This document shows positions 11,668 to 24,100 of a stretch of 64,000 bases of DNA, in pieces. The stretch lies in NCBI GenBank assembly GCA_964023205.1, contig OZ026835.1, forward strand, positions 9,010,414 through 9,074,413. The letters run 5' to 3'. The position numbers were made by a program, and so were the translations under genes. Source of the DNA: Lutraria lutraria (Eukaryota > Mollusca > Bivalvia > Venerida > Mactridae). Positions within the stretch are counted from its first letter, which is position 1, and every line of letters starts with the position of its first letter. Below the pieces are notes generated by a model that saw nothing but the letters and a program-made list of their open reading frames with translations, ran no database searches and was not told where the DNA came from.

Positions 11668-13075
11668 AGTTTCAAGTTCAAGTTTCAAAGTTTATTTGGC
11701 ATAAACATAATTGGTTGTTGCCAATCCATGTTAATTCATGGTAAAGCACCTTGACATTACAATGAGAAAAGTATGAACATATATACAATATAAATGAACA
11801 TAAGTCAAACCAAGAACATAATAAACATAAGTAAACATGGCTATTCCCGGTAAGGACATTATTATGAGTAGTGTTAAGTATTTGAACAGTAGAGTATGTG
11901 AACAAAACAACAATTTATCTTATCACTTGTTATAACCATAGTAAAAATATAAACATAAAATTTAAACACAGGTTAGGCATAATATCATTAATTCGGTACT
12001 ATATAAACGTGTTTGCAGACAATGTACAATGTGGTAGATTAAAACAATTTATTGTTATAGGAATACCACACAATATTTCAAACTCATTCATCGATGTATA
12101 TGTTGTAAATAAATGAACATTTATGAAAATCAGCCCCTCAAGCAATTTGCTTGATAGATAAATTTAGCTACTTTATTTAGTATACTACTTTGTGAACTGT
12201 TTAAAAGGAGTTTTAACTTACTTAAATTTGGCCAATGACAGTAGTATTTTGGTAAATAGGTTAATCTTAATTGTCTATAAAACGGACATAGTAACAGGAA
12301 ATGGTATTCATTTTCAATACAATTCATATTACAATTAGTACATAATCTTCGATTTCTATCAATTTGTCTGTGTCTCCCTTCTTTGATCAGTAAATTATGT
12401 GCAGAACATCGAAATCTGGATAGTGCAATTCTATGACAATCATTCTTAATACAACTCAAATACTTTTCAAACTCAAAACAATTCTTAAATATACAATATG
12501 TTTCTAATTTACGTAATTCTCTTAGCTCAGAAAACCAATGCTGTAAATAATGATCATAAATACTTCTAATTACACTTTGAATCTGCATATTAGATACATA
12601 ATTATTATCCTACAAATAAGAAAATCCTAAGTCATCTAGTAGTTGTTTAATGCTTTTAGCCCATTTGTTAATGTACTCTCCGAATTCATCACGTTGATTA
12701 AAAAGTTTATAGACCAATGAGTCAGGAGTTTTCATAATTCTAAACCAGTACTTAATCAATCTAGTTCTACGAATAATAAACATTGGAACTCGCCCGAGTT
12801 CCCCATAAATAGTGGCATTAGCTGTCTGTTGTCGGACATTCAGAATGTATTTGAGAAATTTAAGATGTATTCTTTCTATATCAGGAGCCTTATGAAAACC
12901 CCATATTTCGCAACCATAATTTAAAATTGATGAAACCATAGAGTCAAATAGCTTTGTCTTATCAACAATTTCAAGAGCTAGAGTATCAAACAATGAATTA
13001 AGTGAAAAATAGCTTTCATAGCTTGCTTTGATAATGACTTCTGTGCTTGGTAATAGCTACCGTTGGATGATAGTG
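11668..13075 (-). mobile_element. 5'-truncated LINE, reverse-transcriptase C-terminus with in-frame stop
   Basis: One minus-strand reading frame runs from about 13070 to 12130 with a single TAG at 12612-12610. The protein shows the segment after the reverse-transcriptase catalytic core of invertebrate LINEs: KLFDSMVSSILNYGCEIWGF, then LKFLKYILNVRQQTANATIY, GELGRVPM and a C-terminal Cys/His block (LCTNCNMNCIENEYHFLLLC) typical of the family. The YADD catalytic motif is absent because the 5' part is missing. A 3' untranslated part runs to 11668 and ends with GCCAAATAAACTTTG plus (AACTTG)-type repeats, a normal LINE tail. The insertion cannot move by itself. It is intergenic and shows no link to neighbouring genes. 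Confidence 0.75.
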
Positions 13076-13568
13076 TTACCCCAAGATACGTAAACTAAAC
13101 GGGCCCCTTATGTTGTGTTTGTCCCACGTTTTGTTTCCATAATTACATGAATATATAATTACAAATATTAATTAGTTTTGGTGACCAATTTATAAATTGA
13201 TTACCCTGAAACAAAATGCAACAGTTAAAGAACTATTGGGTGGAGAATCATTATGATAAAAGGACTGTATATTGAATAGTCTGAATCAGAGTGGGTGAGA
13301 TTGAGTTGTCAGAAAATCGGAATTCTCTGGTGGACGGATTTATGATCAATTACAGAGGGGTTCTGTTTAATTTAAGGGGTCTTGCTGTATACGTTAATTT
13401 TAAGATTCTTGAAAGAAAAATGATAACGAGATAGCGACAAAAACTCGAATGAACCAAGGTCGATATGAATGACTAGATTTGACCAATTTAATGATATTTA
13501 GGTAACTAGACATCCATAACATTTACCTTATTGTCCACATTCAAGACAACGTTAAAGTTCACATTCGT

Positions 13569-14953
13569 AACATTTAGCAAGTGTCTACACAAATGATAAC
13601 ATATAGCAAGTGTCTACACAAATGATAACATATAGCAAGTGTCTACACAAATGATAACATTTAGCAAGTGCCTACACAAATGATAACATATAGCAAGTGT
13701 CTACACAAATGATAACATTTAGCAAGTGTCTACACAAATGATAACATTTAGCAAGTGTCTACACAAATGATAACATATAGCAAGTGTCTACACAAATGAT
13801 AACATTTAGCAAGTGTCTACACAAATGATAACATTTAGCAAGTGCCTACACAAATGATAACATATAGCAAGTGTCTACACAAATGCTAATATTTAGCAAG
13901 TGTCTACACACATGACAACATATAGCAAGTGTCTACACAAATGATAACATTTAGCAAGTGTCTAATTTAGCAAGTGTCTACACAAATGATAACATTCAGC
14001 AAGTGTCTACACAAATGATAACATTTAGCAAGTGTCTACACAAATGATAACATATAGCAAGTGTCTACACAAATGATAACATATAGCAAGTGTCTACACA
14101 AATGATAACATTCAGCAAGTGTCTATACAAATGATAACATTTAGCAAGTGTCTACACAAATGATAACATTTAGCAAGTGTCTACACAAATGATAACATTT
14201 AGCAAGTGTCTAATTTAGCAAGTGTCTACACAAATGATAACATTTAATAAGCGTCTATACAAATTGTAACAAGTAGCAAGTGTCTACACAAATGATAACA
14301 TTTAGCAAGTGTCGTGTCTACACAAATGATGACATTTAGCAAGTGTCTAATTTAGCAAGTGTCTACACAAATGATAACATTTAGCAAGTGTCTACACAAA
14401 TGATAACATTTAGCAAGTGTCTACACAAATGATAACATTTAGCAAATGTCTAGTTTAGCAAGTGTCTACACAAATGATAACATTTAATAAGCGTCTATAC
14501 AAATTGTAACAAGTAGCAAGTGTCTACACAAATGATAACATTTAGCAAGTGCCTACACAAATGATAACATATAGCAAGTGTCTACACAAATGATAACATT
14601 TAGCAAGTGTCTACACAAATGATAACATTTAGCAAGTGTCTAATTTAGCAAGTGTCTACACAAATGATAACATTTAGCAAGTGTCTACACAAATGATAAC
14701 ATTTAGCAAGTGTCTAATTTAGCAAGTGTCTACACAAATGATAACATTTAATAAGCGTCTATACAAATTGTAACAAGTAGCAAGTGTCTACACAAATGAT
14801 AACATTTAGCAAGTGTCCACACCAATGATAAAATTTAGCAAGCGTCTACACAAATGATAACAGTTAGCTAGAGTCTACACAAATGATAACAGTTAGCTAG
14901 AGTCTACACAAATGATAACAGTTAGCTAGAGTCTACACAAATGATAACATTTA
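13569..14953 (+). repeat. 29-bp minisatellite, about 47 units
   Basis: The unit is 29 bp, with core AGCAAGTGTCTACACAAATG followed by ATAACATTT. Variants differ at TTT/TAT and TGTC/TGCC. Shortened units (GTCTAATTTAGCAAG) and a distinctive block (AATAAGCGTCTATACAAATT followed by GTAACAAGT) recur at 14246, 14486 and 14749, so larger multi-unit blocks of about 240-263 bp were duplicated. The last units change to GTTAGCTAGAG. The array ends about 230 bp upstream of the aminopeptidase ATG. Confidence 0.95.
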
Positions 14954-15181
14954 CATAATGGTCTTAACGTATGATAAAAGCACATCTTCGTCCACAATCT
15001 ACGGACAAAACCCCGAAGCAGCCGCTTTAAAGTCATACATAACCTTGGTAAAACGAAGGAAAACATTGGCGAAAATAACAAACGCGTTCATCTGGCTGAA
15101 TTACTGTGGTGGTATAATTATCGTATAAACATAGAGCATTCACAACGGTATGCTACAACGGTGTTAATGAAGCTATAAAAT

Positions 15182-18100
15182 ATGTTTTATTTACGGATAA
15201 CGCTTATGGTTTGGTTATTATTTCAAGTTGACAGCTTCCTTGGTAAGTACATGTATATATGCTAATTAACTTCATTTACGGAGCGATGCGCAACACGCAA
15301 TTCAATATTAAATTCGCTATTTGAAATTTCTACATCAAGTTACTCGCGCTCGGTCTCTTAAGGGGCGTGGTCTAGTGATGAAAAGGACAAGTATGAGTTT
15401 GTTGTAGACATTACCAGTGCATGAAACTGTTAGATCAGCCATGAATTATTTTTTTATCACGCAACTGCAAATAAATGACAATAACAACCTGTTCTCATCA
15501 ACGTTATTTAACCATAATTGTACGTGGTAGTCGCTTAGTTGAAATTTATATTACACTCTGTAGTATGACCTTTTTATTTATTCAACGTTTTGGAGGGTCT
15601 GTATGTCGGTGGGAAGTGTTGAATTACATGTTTTTTTATAACTATTCTCATCTTTGCCTTATATTTACGATTTCAAGTTTGTTTTGCATCAAATATGCAG
15701 GTAATATTTCCTTTCAAACTCGCGAAATCTAAATTCTAAGTTTGTATTTGTCAATTGTGAAGTAAATAAAGGGAGACAGATTTGAATGATAAATCATCAC
15801 GTTAATTTAGTTTTACACATCAATGAATAAAAAATAGAACGTTGAAATTTAAATTAAAATAGAAAGTGGTTTATATAAAACTATTAGTGCGTACGTTGTT
15901 TCTTTTAAATGTGAATTTATAAGTATATTAAACAGTACGCATTCAATCAGTTTTAAAGAGAATTGTTTTGAAAAGTTTTCGCTTCAGGCAAAACTGCCAT
16001 ATATACAACAATGAGGGTGCTTTAAAGTATTTACACTCAATGACCACCTCCGAATAAAGGCAACCGTGTAAAATGAGACTATTCATTTTAGAAACTGTCA
16101 TTGTTTTTTTTTTTTAAAGAAAATAATACCCTCTGAAGAAAGGCCACCTGTCAATAAAGGTTTCATTTTGAACTTTGTTTACAGATCAACAAATAAAGGT
16201 TGCTTGCCTTAAACAAGAGCACTGACACTAAACGAAATAAAATGCAATTTATTACGTTAAGTTAATACTTGTGAGTTTCATTTAGGTATTGTATAAGGAT
16301 TTTGGGGGACCGGTAATAGAGTAGTTACGTCCTGGACTTCTAAACGAAAAGACATGGGTTCGATTCTCGTATCCGCCTTTCGAACTTCTCAGGGACGTTT
16401 TCCGTGTCCCCATCCAAACAACCGAGCCAAGAAGTGTATATCGAAAATCCCAGGGAGAAGGGTGGGGATAAAAATATCCAGTTCTCCTGAAGCCAATCTC
16501 CCTAATTCTCTCTTTGTGGTGGCTTTGAAATGACCATAGCGAAAGGGCTGTTCAACAGTAGACAAATGGATAAATATATTGTATAGTTCTTAATGTTCTG
16601 TGTGATCTGACAAGTATGGCTTTGCTGATGTAGATATAATTCAGTTCATGTTTGAGTGTTATTTTGAATGGAACCAGAAATATAAGAGTACAGCAGATAT
16701 GCTAAATACAAAATGTAGGTAGTTGCAGAATATTTCCAATCATGATGTATATAACTCGTATTGTAAAGTTTGTATTTTATTGCCCGCTTTGGCCGTAATG
16801 GTATACTGGGTTTTATAGGAACCCATGAAATCAGAAAACGGCTGCGTATACTAGTTATTATGATATTAACGAAAAAAACATATGTACACATATTGTTCAT
16901 TGTTCGTACCCATGCAAATATTTTTAACATTTGCACTAACGGTTTGATTTAATACATATAATACAGGGCATATATGTGTTTGACACTGAAGGACATATGC
17001 TTTACTTGTCTTTTAGCATTTAAATAAATCATTGGAAACAGCACATTAAATTAAGACAATTAATGAAATTACATTGAACACAACCAGGGTCACCTAAATG
17101 AAAAATTCCCTGACACAATGATATAAGATTAAGAAATGTCCATAAAGGGCTTATAGTTAACCCGAGTTTGCACGAGATTCAGACTTGATAATGTCGTTCT
17201 AAATAATATTACATGAAAAGAACTCTTTAGCTATAATTTTAATCCCACAACCAGTAGTTTATGTTCATATTTAGCAACTCGAATTATTTTTCGTAAGTCC
17301 GCAGTTTAAATATTCGACCTCCGCGGTTACCCGACATGAACTCGATGTTTACATCGCCATTTTGTGTAAAGTGTAAATCAATACGATTAGACAAGAATTC
17401 GCCCTGTAATATCAAGATAATGACAAAAAGGCACATACATCGATGGTACATTATTGCAAATGCATGCATAGAGAAATTACTGACCCGTTGAACGAAAACC
17501 GAAAGAAGAACTATTTTTACGGAAACAGGATATGCAAAAACAACAACACTTAGGCGCGTTATTTCATTGGCAAACAGTTTAATTCTACGCATTTTAATCT
17601 GTTGTGCATCTTACCAACTTGTACTTATTTAGATACTTGTTTTTTCTCCAAATGGTTACAATAAAATGATTCGAAATATATTTAGATCCAACACACAGAA
17701 ATATAACAGGTACGTCTGTATATTCACACTACTTAGTTGAGACCTATTTTCTTGTGCGGGTTTCCTTTAACCAAGTTGTTATGGGGTCCAAGGACAGTAC
17801 TCAGCTTGATGATAACATAGGAACGTGATAAATCACATTCCAAAAAATCAAGCTGCTGATTATATTATCTGAAGATGCAGAATGACGTTAGTTGTAGATA
17901 AATTCACTTTGATGTAAGATCCACAAATGTAGAACACGGCTATAATCAATTCCCGGGGATTCGAAATATTACTGCATTTTGACCTTATTTCATCAAAACC
18001 GCTGCATTTAAACAATGAAGGACTTGGTAAGAGGAAAACTGTGCAGATTTAGCCCGGATGTACTAATTAGGATTGCTAAAGAATAAATTGCTGAACCCAT

Positions 18101-21100
18101 ACTTCAAGAATTGCAGATATAAACTAATTTACACCACGCGAACATATACTTATTTACAATAGTAGATTAGATCACACAAGGTTTACGCTTAGTTAAGTCT
18201 TTGTCAGGCGTATATCAAAGACTATACGAATTAATTCTCACCAACAGACATTTTAGAACAAGCACCTTCTTGTGTTTGAGAAACCTGTGGTTAAAAGAAT
18301 ATCTAGCATGCAATTCACACATACGTGGGCGTTAACATAATTCGCTCAAAGCTTGTTAGATTTCGACTGTACAGTGACTATATTACATTCAATATCACCT
18401 TGGTAATAGAAATGATGGGTTTTAACAACCGTCATTTCGAAAAACAATATAGTAGCAGCAACAACATCAAAACCTTGAGATTTGCTGACACGCATAATGT
18501 AATAAAAACATGTGTTTTTATTTGTTGGCACCAGAGAAATTGCATTATTCAGGCATTCGACCTAGGGATAATGAGCTTTCAACAATCGGTAATGTTCGGT
18601 AATATTCGGCTTTTTCCGTCATCGTTTGTTTGAAAAACGGAAATGATTTTTCCGTTACCAAGCATCTTCATTAAGATTCGTTTAGTCTGGCAACAATTAT
18701 ATTTATAAATATGATAATTTATAATGATTTCTTTTTATCACATTTGAACAAACCTGAAAGCTCTATTTATTCTGTTATAGCTAAACATGAGTAGCAGTGA
18801 ATAGTTATTGGACTTGATTTTATCAAAATCAAGTCCTTTGTAATCGTTGACTTATATTTGTCGCTGGACTCCATAACAGCTTGGTTAAAAGAATGCCACA
18901 TAAAGGAAATAGTACGCAACTAAATGGTATGTTTATATAGAAGTATCCGGAATCTTTCCCCAATTAAGTGTGTCAGATCTAAATACATTTCAAATCATTC
19001 TATTGTAACTACATGGAAAGAGTCATGTATCTAAATAAGTGCTTGTCGGTAGATACATGAGATTTTCAAATGCGTAGAATTAAAACCGCGTATTCACTGT
19101 CCAATAAAATATCTTGCCGTAAAAGTAGTTCTACTTTCGGTTTTCGTTCGATAGAACTTTCAGAAAAATCTCCACGGACGTATTCATGCATTTGCAACAA
19201 TCTACCATCAATGTGTGTGTTTTGTGCCTTTCTAACATTTCTTAATATTTTTTTCTCATTTAATCGTATTCCGTGATATTCACACCAACTAGTGTTAGTT
19301 TGATGACGGAATCGCTATTTATAGACTCACTCCCCGCAGTGGCTAGTAGCAAAGCGTAACCGATGTGGGGAGTTTGATTTATCGAAGGCTGAATGTTAAA
19401 ACTGCGGCTTAAGAATAATAATTGGAGTCGCTAAATACGAACGTAAATTACTGGATACGTGCTTTTAAAACTTACTGTTTAAGAGTTCCTTTTACGCCAG
19501 ATTATTTAGAATTACATAATCACGTCTGAATTTCATGCACAATCGGGTCATATAGGTCTTACTCTACTGTGTCAGGACCTTTTTGATTTGAGTGACCCTG
19601 AATGTGTTCAATGCGACGATGTTCTGTTGTGTTAAAACCAGAAGAATCAATGTTTGTATTTACTGTTACTGAAGTGTTGTTTACTAGTTTTGTACAATAA
19701 GAGTTTTTAATGCAATTAATTGTCCTCAATAAATGTGCTAATCATTAAACTTTCCAATATCAGGCTTTTTTCATTTTAGAATTTTAGCAAAGGGACTATA
19801 GTAAAGCCCTAGCTTATGTCATTTACCTACATGCATATGACCTGCATTACAATATGAATGAAAAATCGGTCCGTAATTTTAAATGTTAAAATATTTGTAT
19901 GGGCTCGAACGATGTGGGTACACATTTCTCTCTTTTGTCTCGTATGGTAAAAATCAAGTCCGACAGTACTTTCAGTACTTTGATATTACCTTGTTAGCAT
20001 ATCGAATAGAAATAATCGCATTTTATTTTAACCATACAATGATAATCCCCTCCAATAAAGACCACTTGTTTATATTTCCGAAGACTGTCTTTTTAAGCAG
20101 GTTTAGTAGTATTCAACTACATCTAACACATTTTTCTTCTGTAGTCGCATTTTATCGGGTTGGCTGGTATAGAATAACGAAACGATCTCTCCAACGGAGG
20201 TTACAAACAATATTACCATACTTTAAAAGACGCCGGGCTAACCTTTTTACGACCAGCAAAAACCGTTGCAGCTGGACCCAAACTACAAAATTTGATTTGG
20301 TCTGAAAAGATTCTTATAGATAGTGAACTTTTGCATTGCCCTCAATAGTATGACACTTACGCGGTTACTCGACCCAAACTTTTTACAGTAGACTGGAGGA
20401 TCAGTATCTGTTTGTTAATTATTATTATGCCTGCGCATACCCTGACATAAACTGACGAACTTGTCTTTTTATTTAAAAAGCCGTTGTGTGTTCGACAATA
20501 CAATTCAACTACAAACATTTATTTTGACGAAAAAATCTTGATTTTTTCAGCTCTTCAGCCAGGAAACTGGAAAAGCTGCGAGAATGGAGAGGCAAGTTTG
20601 TTTATGTATTATCTAACAAATATATAAAATAATCATTCATGTTTATAAGCAAAGCAAATATTTACATAGTTCAATTTCAATTTAATAGCTCCTTCAGATG
20701 CTATAACCTGATGATTTGTGATAGATGTCATAGAACTTAGCAACTTTATGTTTGCTTTTCAATTGAACATGTTGTAATTCAAACACAAAAACGCACTGGA
20801 TATTCCGTGCGCTATTAATTTGTCTAATATTTTATATGGGTCAAGCGTTTTATGAATGACCATAAACGGAATGTACAGACATTAAGCAGGAACTAACAAT
20901 GGTGATAAGAACACTTTATGGGACCAAAATGAAGACTTAAACATCTGGAAATATCATAAAATATTTTTTCTAACACTCATCTCTCGACATAAGTCTAAAT
21001 CATTAGAAACAAATCAAATTCAAGTTTTATGAAACACACGGCCAACCAAACATACCGTAATATCATTTTTCACTTTGGATTTCAGTCGATTCCCACACGG

Positions 21101-24100
21101 ACGAACACGTCAGAGCAAGTTGATAAATTACGAGAGAAAATGTTGGAACAAGGACTCGATGTCTACGTAGTTCCTACAGCTGATTTTCACTTGGTATGCA
21201 TATTTTCAAAGTATCTGACCAAATTTTAACGGGGTCGTCAATGATGATAATTCTAAGATATTCCCATTAATGGACAATTTTCTATTTCTGTCTCGTTTCT
21301 TTCTTAAAGAAACTTGATGCTAGATTGACGTCCTAACACTGAACTTCTTTCACACGAGAGTTTAATATACTTATAGAGATAAAAAAGGTTGCTTTGTACT
21401 GGAAATGGACAGCGCTGTACGAATTCATTTCGAAACTAGGTCCGAAGTTACCAACAAAATTGTCAACTTGCATGTATTGGAAACTTACACATCACTATCT
21501 AAAATAAGTTGAATTCAAAACAAGATTTGAACATGGGGTCCGACCTCAAGCTTCATAAACTCTGACTCCGACGAGTTCTGGGAGGTAGTCTGGTTCCCGA
21601 TTTTGTTAATTTCAAAGCAAAGCTAGCGACAGGTAATCCAGACTATACTGGGATGTTAACATGGAACTCTGATAAGGGAAGAAACGTGTAAGCCTGGCAT
21701 GTCTAGTCTCCGTATTAAGGCCATCTCAATTCAAAGACCACTTACGTTTATATTGATTATTTAATATTTCTTCTGTAGTTTATCTTGATAAAGACGGCAC
21801 TTGTGTATTTAGAATAGCTTTAGCTACCAAAGGTAGTCTCATTTAAGGTAAATTGTTGTCTCAAACGGAGCGGACAGATGGAATAGCTGGTAAAGAAATA
21901 ATGAAAATAGGGTTATACTATTTTTATAATAATAACATTTTTTTAGTTAAATCGAGCAGACGTATCATAAAAAGGACATTATTATATACATGTAGGTACA
22001 CTCTTCATATCAAGATTCCACTATATTTCTTTTATTTCAGAGTGAATTTGTTTCCGGTTATGATCAAAGGAGAGCCTACATTTCTGGTTTCACTGGATCG
22101 ATGGGTAAATCTTGAACACAATAATAAAACATCTACTCGTATGGCCAGTTTAAGGCCAGTTTAGCGACTACCTCTATGTAACGACCATTTCTAACACTGC
22201 AATTTGTAATCATCGATTTTATGCTAATAGATTTAGATAAATATATTTATTTCGTTTTTTTTTGTGGGGGGCAAAATTTGTCAGTTAGACACATTTTGCT
22301 GTGGCGCTTTATATCCCCACCTTTGCTGTTATATATTTAGTTGTTATACATTGTATAACATTAATTATAGATTAATAGATTAAACCGTCATTTTAATAAA
22401 TAAAATGACATTTTCACAATATATGCTGTTGTTGTTATATATCTCAGCAAATAGAACCAAGATCCCTATCAGTGGTATTTGTAATCGGAAAATGTTTAAA
22501 TTGTTCGTCGCGTTCAGTAAACCAAACATTTTGTAAGGATGACCTTATGTTGGGAAAAAAACGTCTCTTTTAACAGGTGTTCATAATCTTCATTCTATTG
22601 GTCATTTATATAGTTATCATCACCTGGAAAATATTTTATCCTCTCAATAAAGGTCATAGGCTTATAAAATAGACGTCATTCCTGCTATGAAAGATGGTTT
22701 TCATTACCACATTCATGTTTTTATTTATTTATCTAATTGTTTGTTTCAGGTACAGCGGTTATCACGGCTACTCATGTCGCTCTGTGGACAGTGGGCAAAT
22801 ATTTTCTTCAAGCTGAGACGGAACTTGGCTGCGACTGGATCTTAATGAGAGAAAGTAATATGATCATTTATTCGTTCGTCCGTCCGTCCATCCTTCCATC
22901 CGTTCATCTGTTTATTCATTCATTCATTCATTCATTCATTCATTCATTCATTCATTCATTCATTCATTCATTCATTCATTCATTCATTCATTCATTCATT
23001 CATTCATTCATTCATTCATTCATTCATTCATTCATTCATTCATTCATTCATTCATTCATTCTTTCTTTCTTTCATTCATTCATTCATTCATTCATTCATT
23101 CATTCATTCATTCATCCATTCATTCATTCATACGTTCATCAATTAATATTTCATTCATTCTTATGTTGACTCAATCATTCAATTATTTATTTATTTATCA
23201 TTCATATACTAGTATACGCTCGTAGCTGGTGGTTTAATGTTATTTAGAAGGCCTCATTGAAAATAAGTCAAATCCTCTGTACATTTACTTTATGTGTTCG
23301 ATTGCTTAGGTCAATACCGGCGGTTCATCGTTTGGTGCACGGTGCTTTTGTTCGTGAGTTCAAATCTCGGGCGCAGCACTTGGTCGGTCTCTGTGAAATT
23401 TCTTTTGAAGGAATCATGTCCGAAGACATTCGTTCCCGATCACCTAGTCTATTGATTCCTTTAGAGAAGTTAATAAATAACAGGGTTGGTACTGCTACAT
23501 AACCCACGAACACTTGTAAGGTCACGTGTCTGTGCTAGGCGAACGTTTCTCATTATGAATCATTATGGTTTCCATCTCATTTGCTGAGGCTACAATTGCG
23601 TTCTGTGTAATTGGAAACATGCATGTATTGGTTGATGCTAAAAGAGTACTGGATAATTATAATGTCAAGGGTAGAGAGCTGAAATACAGAGTGCAAATAT
23701 ACATACACACAACTAACAACAGATAACATAAAGGAATGTTGATGGCACCGTATTGTTGAATGAACATCCACTAATTGACAACCATTTTCAATGAACAAGC
23801 AATATACTTATAGCGGCACTACACTAATAAATATAATTCAATTTCCATTGGATTATATCAATTTTGTAGTCTTAATTTACCCCTTTCTTCTTTTTGTATT
23901 ACTTACATAGTATAGTATGATGTACATTCGGGTGTTACGTTTGTATACCATGGGCGTACCAGTCCTGGTATTATGTTTACTCATGAGCATATTGTCCACA
24001 TGTATATGATTATCAAATAAACTAGTCTTTATTTTCTAGGAGAACCCGGAGTGCCTACAATGGAGGAATGGATAGGTCAGCAGTCGTCTAGCTCAAATGT

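Noticed and set aside
13569..14953. CRISPR-like array
   Set aside because: There are no unique spacers; the units are contiguous 29-bp minisatellite repeats in an intron-containing eukaryotic genome. The same applies to 49993-50522 and 62464-62687.
17284..17592. 102-codon minus-strand frame and the related plus-strand frame at 19070-19276
   Set aside because: Both start at the same ATGCGTAGAATTAAA because they lie in the two arms of an inverted duplication; they diverge with indels that shift the frame, which argues against coding constraint.
19883..20305. 140-codon open frame in aminopeptidase intron 1
   Set aside because: It has no family signature, no splice context fitting the gene and A+T-rich low-information composition; it also overlaps a dispersed repeat word near 20050.
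22737..23225. 162-codon open frame with a long Ser-Phe-Ile-His repeat
   Set aside because: It begins inside aminopeptidase exon 5 in the real frame and then runs through the intronic (ATTC)n tract; a 4-bp repeat without stop codons gives an open frame automatically.
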